This document shows, piece after piece, positions 19,773 to 28,588 of a stretch of 64,000 nt of DNA. The DNA is taken from NCBI RefSeq assembly GCF_000179555.1, contig NZ_AECZ01000003.1, positions 1 through 64,000 on the forward strand, given 5' to 3'. Each line of letters begins with the position of its first letter. Within the stretch, counting starts at the first letter, position 1. The notes under the pieces were generated by a model. It had not been told where the DNA came from. It saw only the letters and a list, made by a program, of their open reading frames with translations, and searched no databases. Both the position numbers and the translations under genes were made by a program. The DNA comes from Solidesulfovibrio fructosivorans JJ] (GTDB taxonomy: Bacteria > Desulfobacterota > Desulfovibrionia > Desulfovibrionales > Desulfovibrionaceae).

Positions 19773-20486
19773 ATGATTTTCAAGCATTGCATAGTCACGC
19801 GTTTCAATGCCCACATCGATACAAGATGTTATGACTTTCGCCTGAGCGACACATGGCTTGCTGAACGCTTTGAGCTCTTCAACACCTTCTGCCTTCCTTC
19901 TGTCGTGGGCCAGCAATGCCAGGATTTTGTCTGGCTTGTCTTGTTCGATGCAGAAACCCCTGAAAAATTTCGTCGTATCATCGCGTTTCTTCAAAAATAT
20001 AAGAAATTCATACCTCTTTATTGCAAGGAATTTCCGACGATCCTGCCGCAAGTCAAAGAGCGCATCGTAACAATGTTTCCCGAGGCGGATTATTATCTGA
20101 CGACAAGATTGGATAATGATGACGCCTTGTCCCGGAAATTCGTCGCCATAATCCATGACGTGGTCGAAAAAGTTCTCTCCTCAGGCAAACAAGTTCCTCC
20201 GGAACTTTTCATCAATTTCCCCAACGGGCTACAGTACTGCAACGGTTCCTGCTATGATTTCTACGATCCGACCAATGCCTTCGTCAGTCTGCTCGAACGC
20301 AACAAACCGCCTCATACCGTTTTCTGGGTCGAGCACCCGTCCATTTACGACAAGGCCCCGGTCGCGCAGATCGAAACGAAGCCTATTTTCTTGCAAAATA
20401 TCCACGACATGAACCTGTACAACTACATTCGCGGCGATGTGATGGAAGACAAGGACATCCTCGCCGATTTCGACCTGCAATTGTAA
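19773..20486 (+). CDS. Putative rhamnosyltransferase-like glycosyltransferase, AT-rich island
   Basis: A 237-residue soluble protein resembling the putative rhamnosyl transferase family (formerly DUF3118). Features are an N-terminal TRFN segment, FCLPSVVGQQCQDFVWLVLF, and an acidic TRLDNDDALS that would bind metal and nucleotide sugar. The gene is far richer in A and T than its neighbours (only 23 of the first 60 bases are G or C), and AT-rich sequence with TATAAA (19740-19745) precedes it. It splits the ribonucleotide reductase genes with no functional link to them. All this suggests horizontal acquisition. The acceptor is unknown; the family name is by resemblance, not proof. Confidence 0.65.
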   Translation: MIFKHCIVTRFNAHIDTRCYDFRLSDTWLAERFELFNTFCLPSVVGQQCQDFVWLVLFDAETPEKFRRIIAFLQKYKKFIPLYCKEFPTILPQVKERIVTMFPEADYYLTTRLDNDDALSRKFVAIIHDVVEKVLSSGKQVPPELFINFPNGLQYCNGSCYDFYDPTNAFVSLLERNKPPHTVFWVEHPSIYDKAPVAQIETKPIFLQNIHDMNLYNYIRGDVMEDKDILADFDLQL

Positions 20487-20542
20487 AAAACGTCCCGCGC
20501 GACCGCGCTTTTTTTGACCTTGAACCCGAGGATTCGCCGCCT

Positions 20543-22774
20543 ATGACAACCCTGCCCATGCCCGCCGATCTGCCCGAACCCGCCATCAATCCCAACGCCC
20601 AGGTGGTCCTGGCCAAGCGCTACCTGCAAAAAGGCCCGGACGGCGAGCCGACCGAGGACGCCAGGAGCCTTTTCTGGCGCGTGGCCACGGCCATAGCCGC
20701 CATGGAGGCGCACTACGACAAGTCGCCCTTCACCCCCGAGGCCCTGGCCCGGGCCTTCTACGACCTCATGACGGGCATGCGCTTTCTGCCCAATTCCCCG
20801 ACGCTCATGAATGCCGGCGCGCCCCTCGGGCAGCTCGCCGCCTGCTTTGTGCTGCCGGTCGGCGACTCCATGGAGGAAATCTTCGACGCCGTGAAATTCG
20901 CGGCGCTCATCCACAAGTCCGGCGGCGGCACCGGCTTTTCCTTTTCCCGGCTGCGCCCGAAAAAAAGCCGCGTCGGCTCGACCGGCGGCGTGGCCTCCGG
21001 CCCGGTCTCGTTCATGCGCATCTTCAATACCGCGACCGAGCAGGTCAAACAGGGCGGCACGAGGCGCGGGGCCAACATGGGCATACTGCGCATCGACCAC
21101 CCCGACATCCTGGAATTCATCACCTGCAAGGAGCGCGAAAACGAGCTCCAGAATTTCAACATCTCCGTGGCCCTGACCGAACGCTTCATGCAGGCCGTGG
21201 AAAAAGGCGAGGACTACGACCTGGTCGATCCCCGCGACAAGCGCGTGGTCGGCAGCCAGAACGCGGCCGAGGTCTTTTCGCTTCTCGTGCGCAAGGCCTG
21301 GGAATCCGGCGACCCCGGCATCGTCTTTATCGACCGCATCAACCGCGACAATCCCACCCCGGCCCTTGGCGAAATCGAGTCGACCAACCCCTGCGGCGAA
21401 CAGCCGCTGCTGCCCTACGAGGCCTGCAACCTCGGCTCCATCAACCTCTCCGTCTTTTTCGACCCCGAGGCCGAGGACGGCATCGACTGGAAGGGGCTGA
21501 CCGAGACCGTGCATCTGGCCGTGCGCTTCCTCGACAACGTCATCGACGCCTCGCGCTATCCCCTGGACCAGATCACCGAGATGGTCCGCGCCAACCGCAA
21601 GATCGGGCTCGGCATCATGGGATTCGCCGACCTGCTCTACCTCCTGCGCATCCCCTACGACAGCACCGAGGCCCTGTCCCTGGCCGAAAAGGTCATGGAG
21701 ACCATCCAGGGCGAGGCGCGCTCCGCCTCCAAGACCCTGGCCGCCGAACGCGGCCCCTTCCCGGCCTACGCCGAGTCCGTCTTCGGCAAGCGCAACCTCG
21801 GCCCCTACCGCAACGCCACCACCACGACCATCGCCCCGACCGGCACCCTGTCCATCATCGCCGGCTGCTCGTCGGGCATCGAGCCGCTTTTCGCCCTGGC
21901 CTTTTCCCGCCACGTCATGGACGGCGAAAAGCTCGTGGAGGCCAACCCCCATTTCGTGGCCGCCATGCAGGAGGCCGGGGCCTATTCCGAAAGCCTCATG
22001 GAGGAGGTCACCCGCAAGGGCTCCATCGCCCATATCGGCATGCTGCCCGAAGAGCTGCGCGACGTCTTCGTCACGGCCATGGACATCGAGCCGGTCTGGC
22101 ACCTCAAGATGCAGGCCGCCTTCCAGAAATACACGGACAACGCCGTGTCCAAGACCGTCAACCTGCCGAACAAGGCGACCAAGGAAGACATCCGGGAAAT
22201 CTACTGGCTGGCCTACGAGCTGGGCTGCAAGGGCGTGACCGTCTACCGCGACGGCTGCAAGGCGGGTCAGGTGCTGTGCACGGGCGAGGGCGGCCAGGCC
22301 GAGACGGGCAAGCCACAGAGCAAGGTGCGCGTGCGCCCGGACATCGTCTTCGGCTTCACCCAGAAGGTCAAAACCGGGCTCGGCGAACTCTACCTCACCG
22401 TCAACGAGGTCGAAGGCAAGCCCTTCGAGGTCTTCGCCACCATCGGCAAGTCCGGCCGCTCGGTCACGGCCAAGGCCGAGGCCATCGGCCGGCTGGTGTC
22501 CCTGGCCCTGCGCTCGGGCGTGGACGTGGCCGACATCGTGGGCCAGCTCAAGGGCATCGGCGGCGAAAATCCGGTCTTCCAGAAAAAGGGCCTGCTGCTC
22601 TCCATCCCGGACGCCGTGTCCTGGGTGCTGGAAAACCGCTACCTGCAAGGCGCGCCTATCCACGACGACACCGGCAACCTGACCCACCCCACCTGCCCGG
22701 ACTGCGGCGGCGAGCTGACCTTCGAGGAAGGCTGCCACGTCTGCAAAGCCTGCGGCTATACCAAGTGCGGATGA
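20543..22774 (+). CDS. nrdJ: Adenosylcobalamin-dependent (class II) ribonucleotide reductase
   Basis: A 743-residue B12-dependent reductase that works with or without oxygen. The catalytic core shows LPNSPTLMNAG, STNPCGEQPLLPYEACNLGS (active-site Cys and Glu) and the TTTTIAPTGTLSIIAG loop. After residue about 580 comes a TSCPD-type domain (TGLGELYLTVNEVEGKPFEV) and a C-terminal Cys-rich zinc-like tail (CPDCGGELTFEEGCHVCKAC) that likely carries the redox shuttle cysteines. GAGG lies 12 bases before the ATG. No cobalamin riboswitch fits in the 56-base upstream gap. With nrdD this gives the cell two oxygen-independent routes to deoxynucleotides. Confidence 0.96.
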   Translation: MTTLPMPADLPEPAINPNAQVVLAKRYLQKGPDGEPTEDARSLFWRVATAIAAMEAHYDKSPFTPEALARAFYDLMTGMRFLPNSPTLMNAGAPLGQLAACFVLPVGDSMEEIFDAVKFAALIHKSGGGTGFSFSRLRPKKSRVGSTGGVASGPVSFMRIFNTATEQVKQGGTRRGANMGILRIDHPDILEFITCKERENELQNFNISVALTERFMQAVEKGEDYDLVDPRDKRVVGSQNAAEVFSLLVRKAWESGDPGIVFIDRINRDNPTPALGEIESTNPCGEQPLLPYEACNLGSINLSVFFDPEAEDGIDWKGLTETVHLAVRFLDNVIDASRYPLDQITEMVRANRKIGLGIMGFADLLYLLRIPYDSTEALSLAEKVMETIQGEARSASKTLAAERGPFPAYAESVFGKRNLGPYRNATTTTIAPTGTLSIIAGCSSGIEPLFALAFSRHVMDGEKLVEANPHFVAAMQEAGAYSESLMEEVTRKGSIAHIGMLPEELRDVFVTAMDIEPVWHLKMQAAFQKYTDNAVSKTVNLPNKATKEDIREIYWLAYELGCKGVTVYRDGCKAGQVLCTGEGGQAETGKPQSKVRVRPDIVFGFTQKVKTGLGELYLTVNEVEGKPFEVFATIGKSGRSVTAKAEAIGRLVSLALRSGVDVADIVGQLKGIGGENPVFQKKGLLLSIPDAVSWVLENRYLQGAPIHDDTGNLTHPTCPDCGGELTFEEGCHVCKACGYTKCG

Positions 22775-22799
22775 GTTAAGTTATTTGGGATAAAGCGAT

Positions 22800-22946
22800 G
22801 CGAGAGGGGGACCCTTTTTGAAAAAAGGGTCCCCCTCTCGCGTTCTCCCCTCCAAAAAACTTCTAACGATGATAAGTTGTTACCGTTAAAAGTCTTTGGG
22901 AGGGGGGCCCGGGGGGAACCCTTTCTGTAGAAAGGGTTCCCCCCGG
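22800..22946. terminator. Compound bidirectional palindrome between convergent nrdJ and the FapA-like gene
   Basis: Hairpin 22800-22841 is base-for-base identical to 7085-7126 (19-base arms, TGAA loop). Hairpin 22909-22946 has perfect 17-base arms (CCGGGGGGAACCCTTTC, loop TGTA) and is identical to 32886-32923. Between them, AAACTTCTAACG and CGTTAAAAGTCTTT form the central inverted repeat. It sits between two gene ends, which suits a two-way terminator. Confidence 0.75.
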
Positions 22947-22962
22947 CTCTTTTCTTCCCGTC

Positions 22963-24075
22963 TTACTTGCGCAACGCCGGGTGCTCCATGACGATTTCGC
23001 CGTCCTGGTAGCGGAACACCACGTCGTGGGTGTCTTCGGGCACGGTCAGAAACGCCTCGCCGATGTTGATTTCGACATTGGCTCCGACACGTCCCGGCAC
23101 GATCACCCGGCAGTCGGCGAACCGGCGCAGGGCGTCGGGACCCGACCACAACTGCCAGAGCTGGGCCTTGCAGACGCTCAGGAGTCTTTCGTAGCGGGTG
23201 AGTTCCGACGCGTAGGCTTCGACCCGTTCGCTGCCCCGCTGCATCTCGAAGCGGCAGGCCTCGATTTCCATGTGCGCCTCGGCCATGCGGGCCTTGAGGC
23301 GCTGGTCCTTGTGGATGCGTTCGGGATCGTAGCCCACGAGCAGCCGCGTCTGGCTTTGGCCGGTGCCGCCGAGTTGTTCGCCCACGTAGACCGCGTCGCC
23401 GCAATAGGCCTCGCCGCCGATCAACCGGGCCTTTACGGCCAGCTTTTCCCCGGCGAAAAGCCGGCAATGCATGCTCGATCCGTCGATGAGGATGTTGCCC
23501 GCGGCATGGAGCGCCGCGTTTTCGCAGAATTTGGCCCGCAGGCTCTTGCCGGCCCGCAGCGACGCCTTGCTGCCGCCCATGATGCCGGACTGGCAGGAGA
23601 TGTTGCCCATGGCCTGGATCCGGGCCGCCTCCACCGCGCCGCGCACGGTGATGTTGCGTCCCATGACCAGAAAGCCGGAGCGCACCGAGCCGCCGACGAG
23701 CACGTCGCCGATGGCCACGATGTTGCCGGTGTGGAAATCGATGTCGTGCCCGATCGAAAGCGTGTCGTGGACGGTGATCTTGCCGTCGGCGCAGGCCACG
23801 TGCCCGTTGACCGAGGCGATGAGCCTTCTCGGGTTTTCCGGGTCCACCCGGCAGCCCTCGCCGTGGGAAAAAGCGGGCTGGTCCGCCACCACCTCCCCGG
23901 GGAGGGGGGTGTGGTCCGGACTGATATCCTCCCACTCGGCCAGGGCCTGCGCCACCACCACGTTTTGCACGTAGCCCAGGTCGTACTGATCCACGGATCC
24001 GTCGTCGCGCCATTTGGGCCGCAGCCGACGATGTTCGTAGTCGGGATCGAAATAGTATTTCAGGCGATACGGCAT
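22963..24075 (-). CDS. FapA/DUF342 family protein
   Basis: A 370-residue protein of the DUF342/FapA family (flagellar assembly protein A-like), with the right-handed beta-helix core made of repeating short strands (for example DIDFHTGNIVAIGDVLVGGS, about residues 110-130) followed by a helical coiled stretch near 255-310. These proteins are soluble or peripheral polymer-binding proteins of unclear biochemical role. The start at 24075 (MPYRLKYYFDPDYE) has only a weak ribosome binding site. No flagellar genes are near. It is convergent to nrdJ and divergent from the acyl-CoA dehydrogenase gene. Confidence 0.75.
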   Translation of the reverse strand: MPYRLKYYFDPDYEHRRLRPKWRDDGSVDQYDLGYVQNVVVAQALAEWEDISPDHTPLPGEVVADQPAFSHGEGCRVDPENPRRLIASVNGHVACADGKITVHDTLSIGHDIDFHTGNIVAIGDVLVGGSVRSGFLVMGRNITVRGAVEAARIQAMGNISCQSGIMGGSKASLRAGKSLRAKFCENAALHAAGNILIDGSSMHCRLFAGEKLAVKARLIGGEAYCGDAVYVGEQLGGTGQSQTRLLVGYDPERIHKDQRLKARMAEAHMEIEACRFEMQRGSERVEAYASELTRYERLLSVCKAQLWQLWSGPDALRRFADCRVIVPGRVGANVEINIGEAFLTVPEDTHDVVFRYQDGEIVMEHPALRK

Positions 24076-24223
24076 GGGGGGAGTCCGCCGGTTTGCAAGG
24101 TGCCCTTATTGAGATACGTACCTAAGGGGCTGGGGTAATACAAGCCCTGTCGCGGAGTTGGGGAGGGTAAAATCCTCGCCGGATGAAAACGGGGCTGTCA
24201 CCTGGCACGCCGTCGTCCATTTA

Positions 24224-24251
24224 TTGACGCTTTGGGCCGAATATTTTAATG
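24224..24251 (+). promoter_or_regulatory. Possible promoter of the acyl-CoA dehydrogenase/ETF operon
   Basis: TTGACG (24224-24229) is followed after 16 bases by TTAATG (24246-24251) within an AT-rich stretch. It lies 63 bases upstream of the chosen ATG at 24315 and overlaps an alternative ATG at 24249, which argues against that start. Confidence 0.4.
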
Positions 24252-24314
24252 TCTCATACTTTTGCAAAATCCATGCGCCCTGGCGCGTCCAAACCTCGAA
24301 CTAAGGCGAATCCT

Positions 24315-26363
24315 ATGGAAACTCTTCGCACGCTTCCGGGCGACGACGTCCGGCAAATCATGTGGCGCTTCGCCGACCGCTTCGACCTCCAGATGGCCGT
24401 CCAATCCGCCCGCTCCGTGGCCAGGGGAGTGGTCGCCCGGCTCGTGGCCGAAGGCGCGCGCCATTCCCACGAATGGACCGAACAGAAAGCCCAGCTCCTT
24501 GCCGCCTTTGACGAAGCCGGCATCACCGCCGTGTTCATGGACCCCCATCAGGGCGGTTTCATCGAAGGCCCCAAGAACATGGCCCTGGCCCTGGTCGCCT
24601 TCGAGCTGGCCTGGGTCGACGCCGGCGCGGCCACCTGCTCCCTGGCCGGCAACCTGGCCCTGTCGCCCATCCACGAGCGCGGCACCGACGAACAGCGCGA
24701 CCACTACATGAGCCTGGCCGCCCCCACGCCCGGCCAGACCACCTGGCGCGGCGCCTTCGCCCTGACCGAGCCCCTGCCCTACGTCGGCGTGGACACGGGC
24801 GTGCTCGTTGGCAAGGTCCGCGTGGACTCCTGGGAAGAGGGGGGGGAACCCATGCTCCTGGTGGACAAGCGCGGCCGCTTCATCACCGGCATGGACTTCG
24901 CCAATTTCGCCACCGTGGCCGTGGATACCGCCGACCCGCGCATCAAGACCTCCTGCATGGTCATCCTCGAGGAGACCGACCCGGGGCTCTTTGACCGCGG
25001 CGCGCCCACCCTCAAGATGGTCCACCAGCTGTCCTCCACCCGCGATCCGGTCTTCAGCATGAAGGTGCCGGCCAGCCGCATCATCGGCGGCTACACGGTC
25101 AAGGACGGTTGCATCGTCCCCAACTATTCCCACTCCGAGATCATTGCCGCCGTGTTCCACCGCACCCGCGTGCCCGTGGCGCTCATGACCACGGCCAAGC
25201 TGCTCTCCGCCGTGGAGCCGGTCATCCGCTACCAGCGCGGCCGCTTCCGTGGCGGCGACGCCTGCGCCGAGGGCACGCCCAAGTACGAGCTGGGCATCCA
25301 GCAGAAGCAGGACGCCCCCATCCGTCTGGCCGAGGTCTGGGCGGCCGGCGAAGCCGGCGCGTCCCTCGGGTTCGGCACGGCCCGGCTCTTCGACAATCTC
25401 GACCCGACCGAAAAGGCCAAGGACAAGGCCCTGGCCGACGCGGGCGTCACCGGCATGCGCGCCCAGTTGACAGCGCTCAAAAAGGTCCTGCCCCAGTCCG
25501 TCGAATACGTGAATCTGCTTTTCACCCCCGAGGACTCCCGCGACGCCGACCGGTTCGCCGCCCTCGACGCCGACCCGGTGGTCAAATACCAGGCCCTCGA
25601 AGCCGAGGCCGGCGTCCTGTGCCCGGCCTGCAAGCTCTGGAACACCGGCGGCGGGGCCACCGTCATGCGCGAGGCCGTGGCCATGATGGGCGGCTACGGC
25701 ATTACCGAGGACTGCCCGGGCTTCCTGTTCCACAAATGGAGCGACGGCCAGCTCGAGGCCACCTACGAAGGCCCCGAATGCGTGCAGCGCCGCCAGCTCT
25801 CCATCACCATGGCCAGCGACATCTTCGCCGTCTACCTCGACAACTACATCGCCGAGATGGACCGCGTGGCCGCGACCAATCCCGAGACCGGCGCGGCGAC
25901 CGTGGCCGCCGGCTTCAAGCTCTGGAAGCACTCCCTGCAAGTCCTGGCCAAGGGCAAGGACGCCGACGGCAAGAAGCTCTACCACAGCAACCGCCAGGCC
26001 GTGACCTTCCCCCTGGCCGACGCGCTGTGCCCGCTTCTGGCCAGCCGCCTGTTCATTCTCGATATCCTGGAACTGGCCGCCAAGGGCCCGGAAAATCCGG
26101 TCGTGGCCGAGGGCCTCGACGGCTACGTCTCCTTTTTCAGCGACCTGTCCAAATTGCAGGCCGCCAAGGCCGCCGGCGAGGCCGCCCGCGTGTGCGCGAA
26201 CCTCGTGTGCGGCTACGCCCCCGAGGGCGCGGACCTGGCCGCGTTCGCCGCCCTGCGCGCCGCCGTGGACATCTCCATGGCCGGAGCCGGAGCCGCCCGC
26301 GAACGCGCCGGCCAGGCCATCACCCAGGTGATGATCCCGGAAGCGCTCGATTATCCGCTGTAA
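24315..26363 (+). CDS. Large acyl-CoA dehydrogenase
   Basis: A 682-residue flavoprotein of the acyl-CoA dehydrogenase superfamily, longer than the common 380-residue type because of a C-terminal helical extension. Visible signatures are AFALTEPLPYVG (FAD-binding loop region), VMREAVAMMGGYGITED and TYEGPECVQ, where Glu485 occupies the catalytic base position of the YEG motif. The ATG at 24315 (METLRTLPGDDV) is preferred since the upstream ATG at 24249 overlaps the likely promoter. It leads a + strand set with an ETF:quinone oxidoreductase and both ETF subunits, so electrons from acyl-CoA oxidation probably go to the quinone pool. The acyl substrate is unknown. Confidence 0.88.
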   Translation: METLRTLPGDDVRQIMWRFADRFDLQMAVQSARSVARGVVARLVAEGARHSHEWTEQKAQLLAAFDEAGITAVFMDPHQGGFIEGPKNMALALVAFELAWVDAGAATCSLAGNLALSPIHERGTDEQRDHYMSLAAPTPGQTTWRGAFALTEPLPYVGVDTGVLVGKVRVDSWEEGGEPMLLVDKRGRFITGMDFANFATVAVDTADPRIKTSCMVILEETDPGLFDRGAPTLKMVHQLSSTRDPVFSMKVPASRIIGGYTVKDGCIVPNYSHSEIIAAVFHRTRVPVALMTTAKLLSAVEPVIRYQRGRFRGGDACAEGTPKYELGIQQKQDAPIRLAEVWAAGEAGASLGFGTARLFDNLDPTEKAKDKALADAGVTGMRAQLTALKKVLPQSVEYVNLLFTPEDSRDADRFAALDADPVVKYQALEAEAGVLCPACKLWNTGGGATVMREAVAMMGGYGITEDCPGFLFHKWSDGQLEATYEGPECVQRRQLSITMASDIFAVYLDNYIAEMDRVAATNPETGAATVAAGFKLWKHSLQVLAKGKDADGKKLYHSNRQAVTFPLADALCPLLASRLFILDILELAAKGPENPVVAEGLDGYVSFFSDLSKLQAAKAAGEAARVCANLVCGYAPEGADLAAFAALRAAVDISMAGAGAARERAGQAITQVMIPEALDYPL

Positions 26364-26740
26364 CTGGGGGGTGGGGCTCCGCCCCAGACCCCGCCAGGGC
26401 GCTGCCCTGGACCCGCCGGGGGGCTTGATGCCCCCCGGGCCCCCCTTTACCGGGTCGGGATGATGGATGACAGTGCGGTTGGGACAGGCGGACGGCGGGG
26501 ACGCCGAACGTTTGTCGCCGCAATCGGCCCGGCGGCACGCGGCGCTGCGCGCCCCGACGCCGGACGCGATTGCGGCGACAAGGTGCGCCAGCGGCGAAGC
26601 GCCGCATTGGAAGCCAATTTGGTTAGGCTACAACCCCTGTAAAGTTTTTTGGGGAGGGTGGGGGTCCGGGGGAGGGAACCCCTTTTTTTCAAAAAAGGGG
26701 TTCCCTCCCCCGGCTCCTCGCTCAACGGAGGACATGACGT
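26364..26740. repeat. Repeat-filled 377-base gap between acyl-CoA dehydrogenase and ETF:QO
   Basis: No gene. In order: hairpin TGGGGCTCCGCCCCA (26372-26386); CCAGGGC-GCT-GCCCTGG (26394-26410); CCGGGGGGC-TTGAT-GCCCCCCGG (26416-26438); a 70-base stem-loop with perfect 15-base arms TTGTCGCCGCAATCG / CGATTGCGGCGACAA (26512-26581) and nested hairpin; GCGGCG-AAG-CGCCGC (26591-26605); then the GC-clamped palindrome 26666-26713 with 23-base arms. The same modules recur in the same order at 28589-28944. These look like REP/BIME-style dispersed elements. Confidence 0.75.
26666..26713. repeat. GC-clamped palindrome upstream of ETF:QO
   Basis: A perfect 23-base-arm hairpin, CCGGGGGAGGGAACCCCTTT and three more T, loop TC, with the matching 3' arm. 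It is preceded by the family flank (AAAGTTTTTTGGGGAGGG). It lies between two co-directional genes, ending 14 bases before the GGAGGA ribosome binding site, so if transcribed it would be a strong attenuator or mRNA processing/stability barrier. Confidence 0.8.
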
Positions 26741-28588
26741 ATGGAACGGCAGGTCATGGAGACGGACATCGTCTGTGTTGGGTTTGGCCCGGCCATGGGT
26801 GGATTTCTGACCACGCTGGCCCGGGGCATCGTCAACGAGGACGGCTCGCCGGTCATGGAGAGCGAGCTTATGCCCGGCATGCCGCCCCAGGTCATCTGTT
26901 ACGAGCGGGCCGACGACGTGGGTGTGGGCGTTTCCGGCGTGGTGTCCAAGGCGCGCGGCATCCGGGCCAGCTTCCCGGACATGAAGCCCTCCGATGTGCC
27001 CATGTGCGCGCCGATCACCGACGAGAAGGTCGTCTATTTGCTCGATCCCGTGGGCGCCAGCCGCCGGCCGCTTCTTATGCGGATGAAGGACAAGGTGATA
27101 AAGGCCCTGGGCAAGCGGCTGCCGGGCTATGCCGACATGGCCGTGGAGCTGCCCTATATCCCGGAGTTTTTACAAAAGCACGGCGGCATGACCTTTTCCA
27201 TCGGCCAGTTCAACCAGTGGGTGGGCGGCAACGTCATGGCCACCGGCGCGGCCCAGATCTGGCCGTCCTCGCCCGTGGCCGAGCCCCTGGTCGAAAACCG
27301 GCAGGTGGTCGGCGTGCGCCTGGCCGACCAGGGCGTGGACAAGGCCGGCAAGCCCGAGGCCGCCTACATGCCGGGCATGGACGTGCGGGCCAAGCTCACC
27401 GTCGTCGGCGACGGCCCCGTCGGGCCGGTCGGACGCGCCCTCGACAACCTCCACGGCCTCCCCGCCGGCCATCACCACCGCGACTACGCCGTGGGCATGA
27501 AGATGGTTATCGACCTGCCCGGCCATTGTCCCTGGAAGGAAGGCACGGTCATCCACACCATCGGCTTCCCCGAGCCCGAGATTTTCGGCTTCCTCTACGT
27601 GCTGCCCGGCCGCGTCGCGGCCATGGGCATCTTCGTGCCCTCCTGGTTCGACAATCCGGTGCGCACGGCCTACCGCTACCTCCAGCACTGGATGCAGCAC
27701 CCCTACATCTGGAAGAACATCAAAGGCGGCGAGCTGCGTTCCTGGGGGGCCAAGACCCTGCAGGAGGCCGGCAAATCCGGCGAACCCTACCTCGTCGGCA
27801 ACGGCTACGCCCGCATCGGCGAGGGCTCCGGCACCACCAACGTCCTGACCGGCTCCGGCGTGGACGAGGCCTGGACCTCGGGCGTGCTTCTGGGCGAGGC
27901 CGTGGTGCACCTGCTGGAACAGGGACTGCCCTTTACCGCCGAGAACCTGGAAAAGACCTACGTGGCCAGGCGCCGGGCCTCCTGGCTCGAAGAGGAAGCC
28001 AGGATCGCCGCGCGCTCCCGCGAGGGCTTCGCCGCTGGATTCCTGCCCGGGCTCATCGGCATGGGCCTGTGCGGCCTGACCAAGGGCGCGCTGTGCTGGC
28101 CGGCCGCATCCAAGCCCACCTGGAAACGCATTCCGAGCATCGAGGAATACTACCGGGGCCGCATCTCCTGCGAGGATATCGCCACCATTCGCCGCGAAGC
28201 CACGGCCAAGGGCCGGCCCCTGCACGATGCGCTCATGGACCGCGTGGGCTGGCCGGCCATCGTTTGCGACGGCAAACTGCTCGTCTCGCACCAGGATGCG
28301 CTGCTTTTAGGCGGCAAGGTCCAGGCCGCGCCCGGCTACGCCGACCACGTGACCTTCGAAAACCCGGATGTCTGCCGCGCCTGCTGCGAGAAGACCTGCA
28401 TCGAGGCCTGCTCCGGACAGGCCATCACCACCAATCCCGACGACGGCGTGCCGCTGTTCGATAGGGAAAAATGCGTGCACTGCGGGGCCTGCCTGTGGAA
28501 CTGCTCCAAGCCGTCCCTGGCCGATCCCGAACGCACCAACGTGGTCTTCAAGGCCGCCGCCGGCGGTTTGCACTCGGCCGAGAACTGA
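26741..28588 (+). CDS. ETF:quinone oxidoreductase-like FAD protein with C-terminal ferredoxin domain
   Basis: A 615-residue protein resembling ETF-QO/FixC, passing electrons from ETF to quinone. The N-terminal FAD-binding fold begins TDIVCVGFGPAMGG; the ETF-QO-type core follows (VGDGPVGPVGRALD, YLVGNGYARIGEGSGTTN). The C-terminus carries two Cys groups, CRACCEKTCIEAC and CVHCGACLWNC, more than the single 4Fe-4S of the mitochondrial enzyme, so two clusters are possible. GGAGGA lies 8 bases before the ATG at 26741. Neighbours acyl-CoA dehydrogenase, etfB and etfA make the electron path clear. A FixCX-like fused arrangement is the best description. Confidence 0.87.
   Translation: MERQVMETDIVCVGFGPAMGGFLTTLARGIVNEDGSPVMESELMPGMPPQVICYERADDVGVGVSGVVSKARGIRASFPDMKPSDVPMCAPITDEKVVYLLDPVGASRRPLLMRMKDKVIKALGKRLPGYADMAVELPYIPEFLQKHGGMTFSIGQFNQWVGGNVMATGAAQIWPSSPVAEPLVENRQVVGVRLADQGVDKAGKPEAAYMPGMDVRAKLTVVGDGPVGPVGRALDNLHGLPAGHHHRDYAVGMKMVIDLPGHCPWKEGTVIHTIGFPEPEIFGFLYVLPGRVAAMGIFVPSWFDNPVRTAYRYLQHWMQHPYIWKNIKGGELRSWGAKTLQEAGKSGEPYLVGNGYARIGEGSGTTNVLTGSGVDEAWTSGVLLGEAVVHLLEQGLPFTAENLEKTYVARRRASWLEEEARIAARSREGFAAGFLPGLIGMGLCGLTKGALCWPAASKPTWKRIPSIEEYYRGRISCEDIATIRREATAKGRPLHDALMDRVGWPAIVCDGKLLVSHQDALLLGGKVQAAPGYADHVTFENPDVCRACCEKTCIEACSGQAITTNPDDGVPLFDREKCVHCGACLWNCSKPSLADPERTNVVFKAAAGGLHSAEN

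Noticed and set aside
20423-22738. Antisense open frame of 771 codons opposite nrdJ
   Set aside because: Entirely covered by the well-supported nrdJ gene on the other strand; composition is typical of a mirror frame.
22800-22946. CRISPR-like or phage attachment repeat
   Set aside because: Copies are isolated, palindromic and between gene ends; there are no spaced direct repeats or integrase genes.
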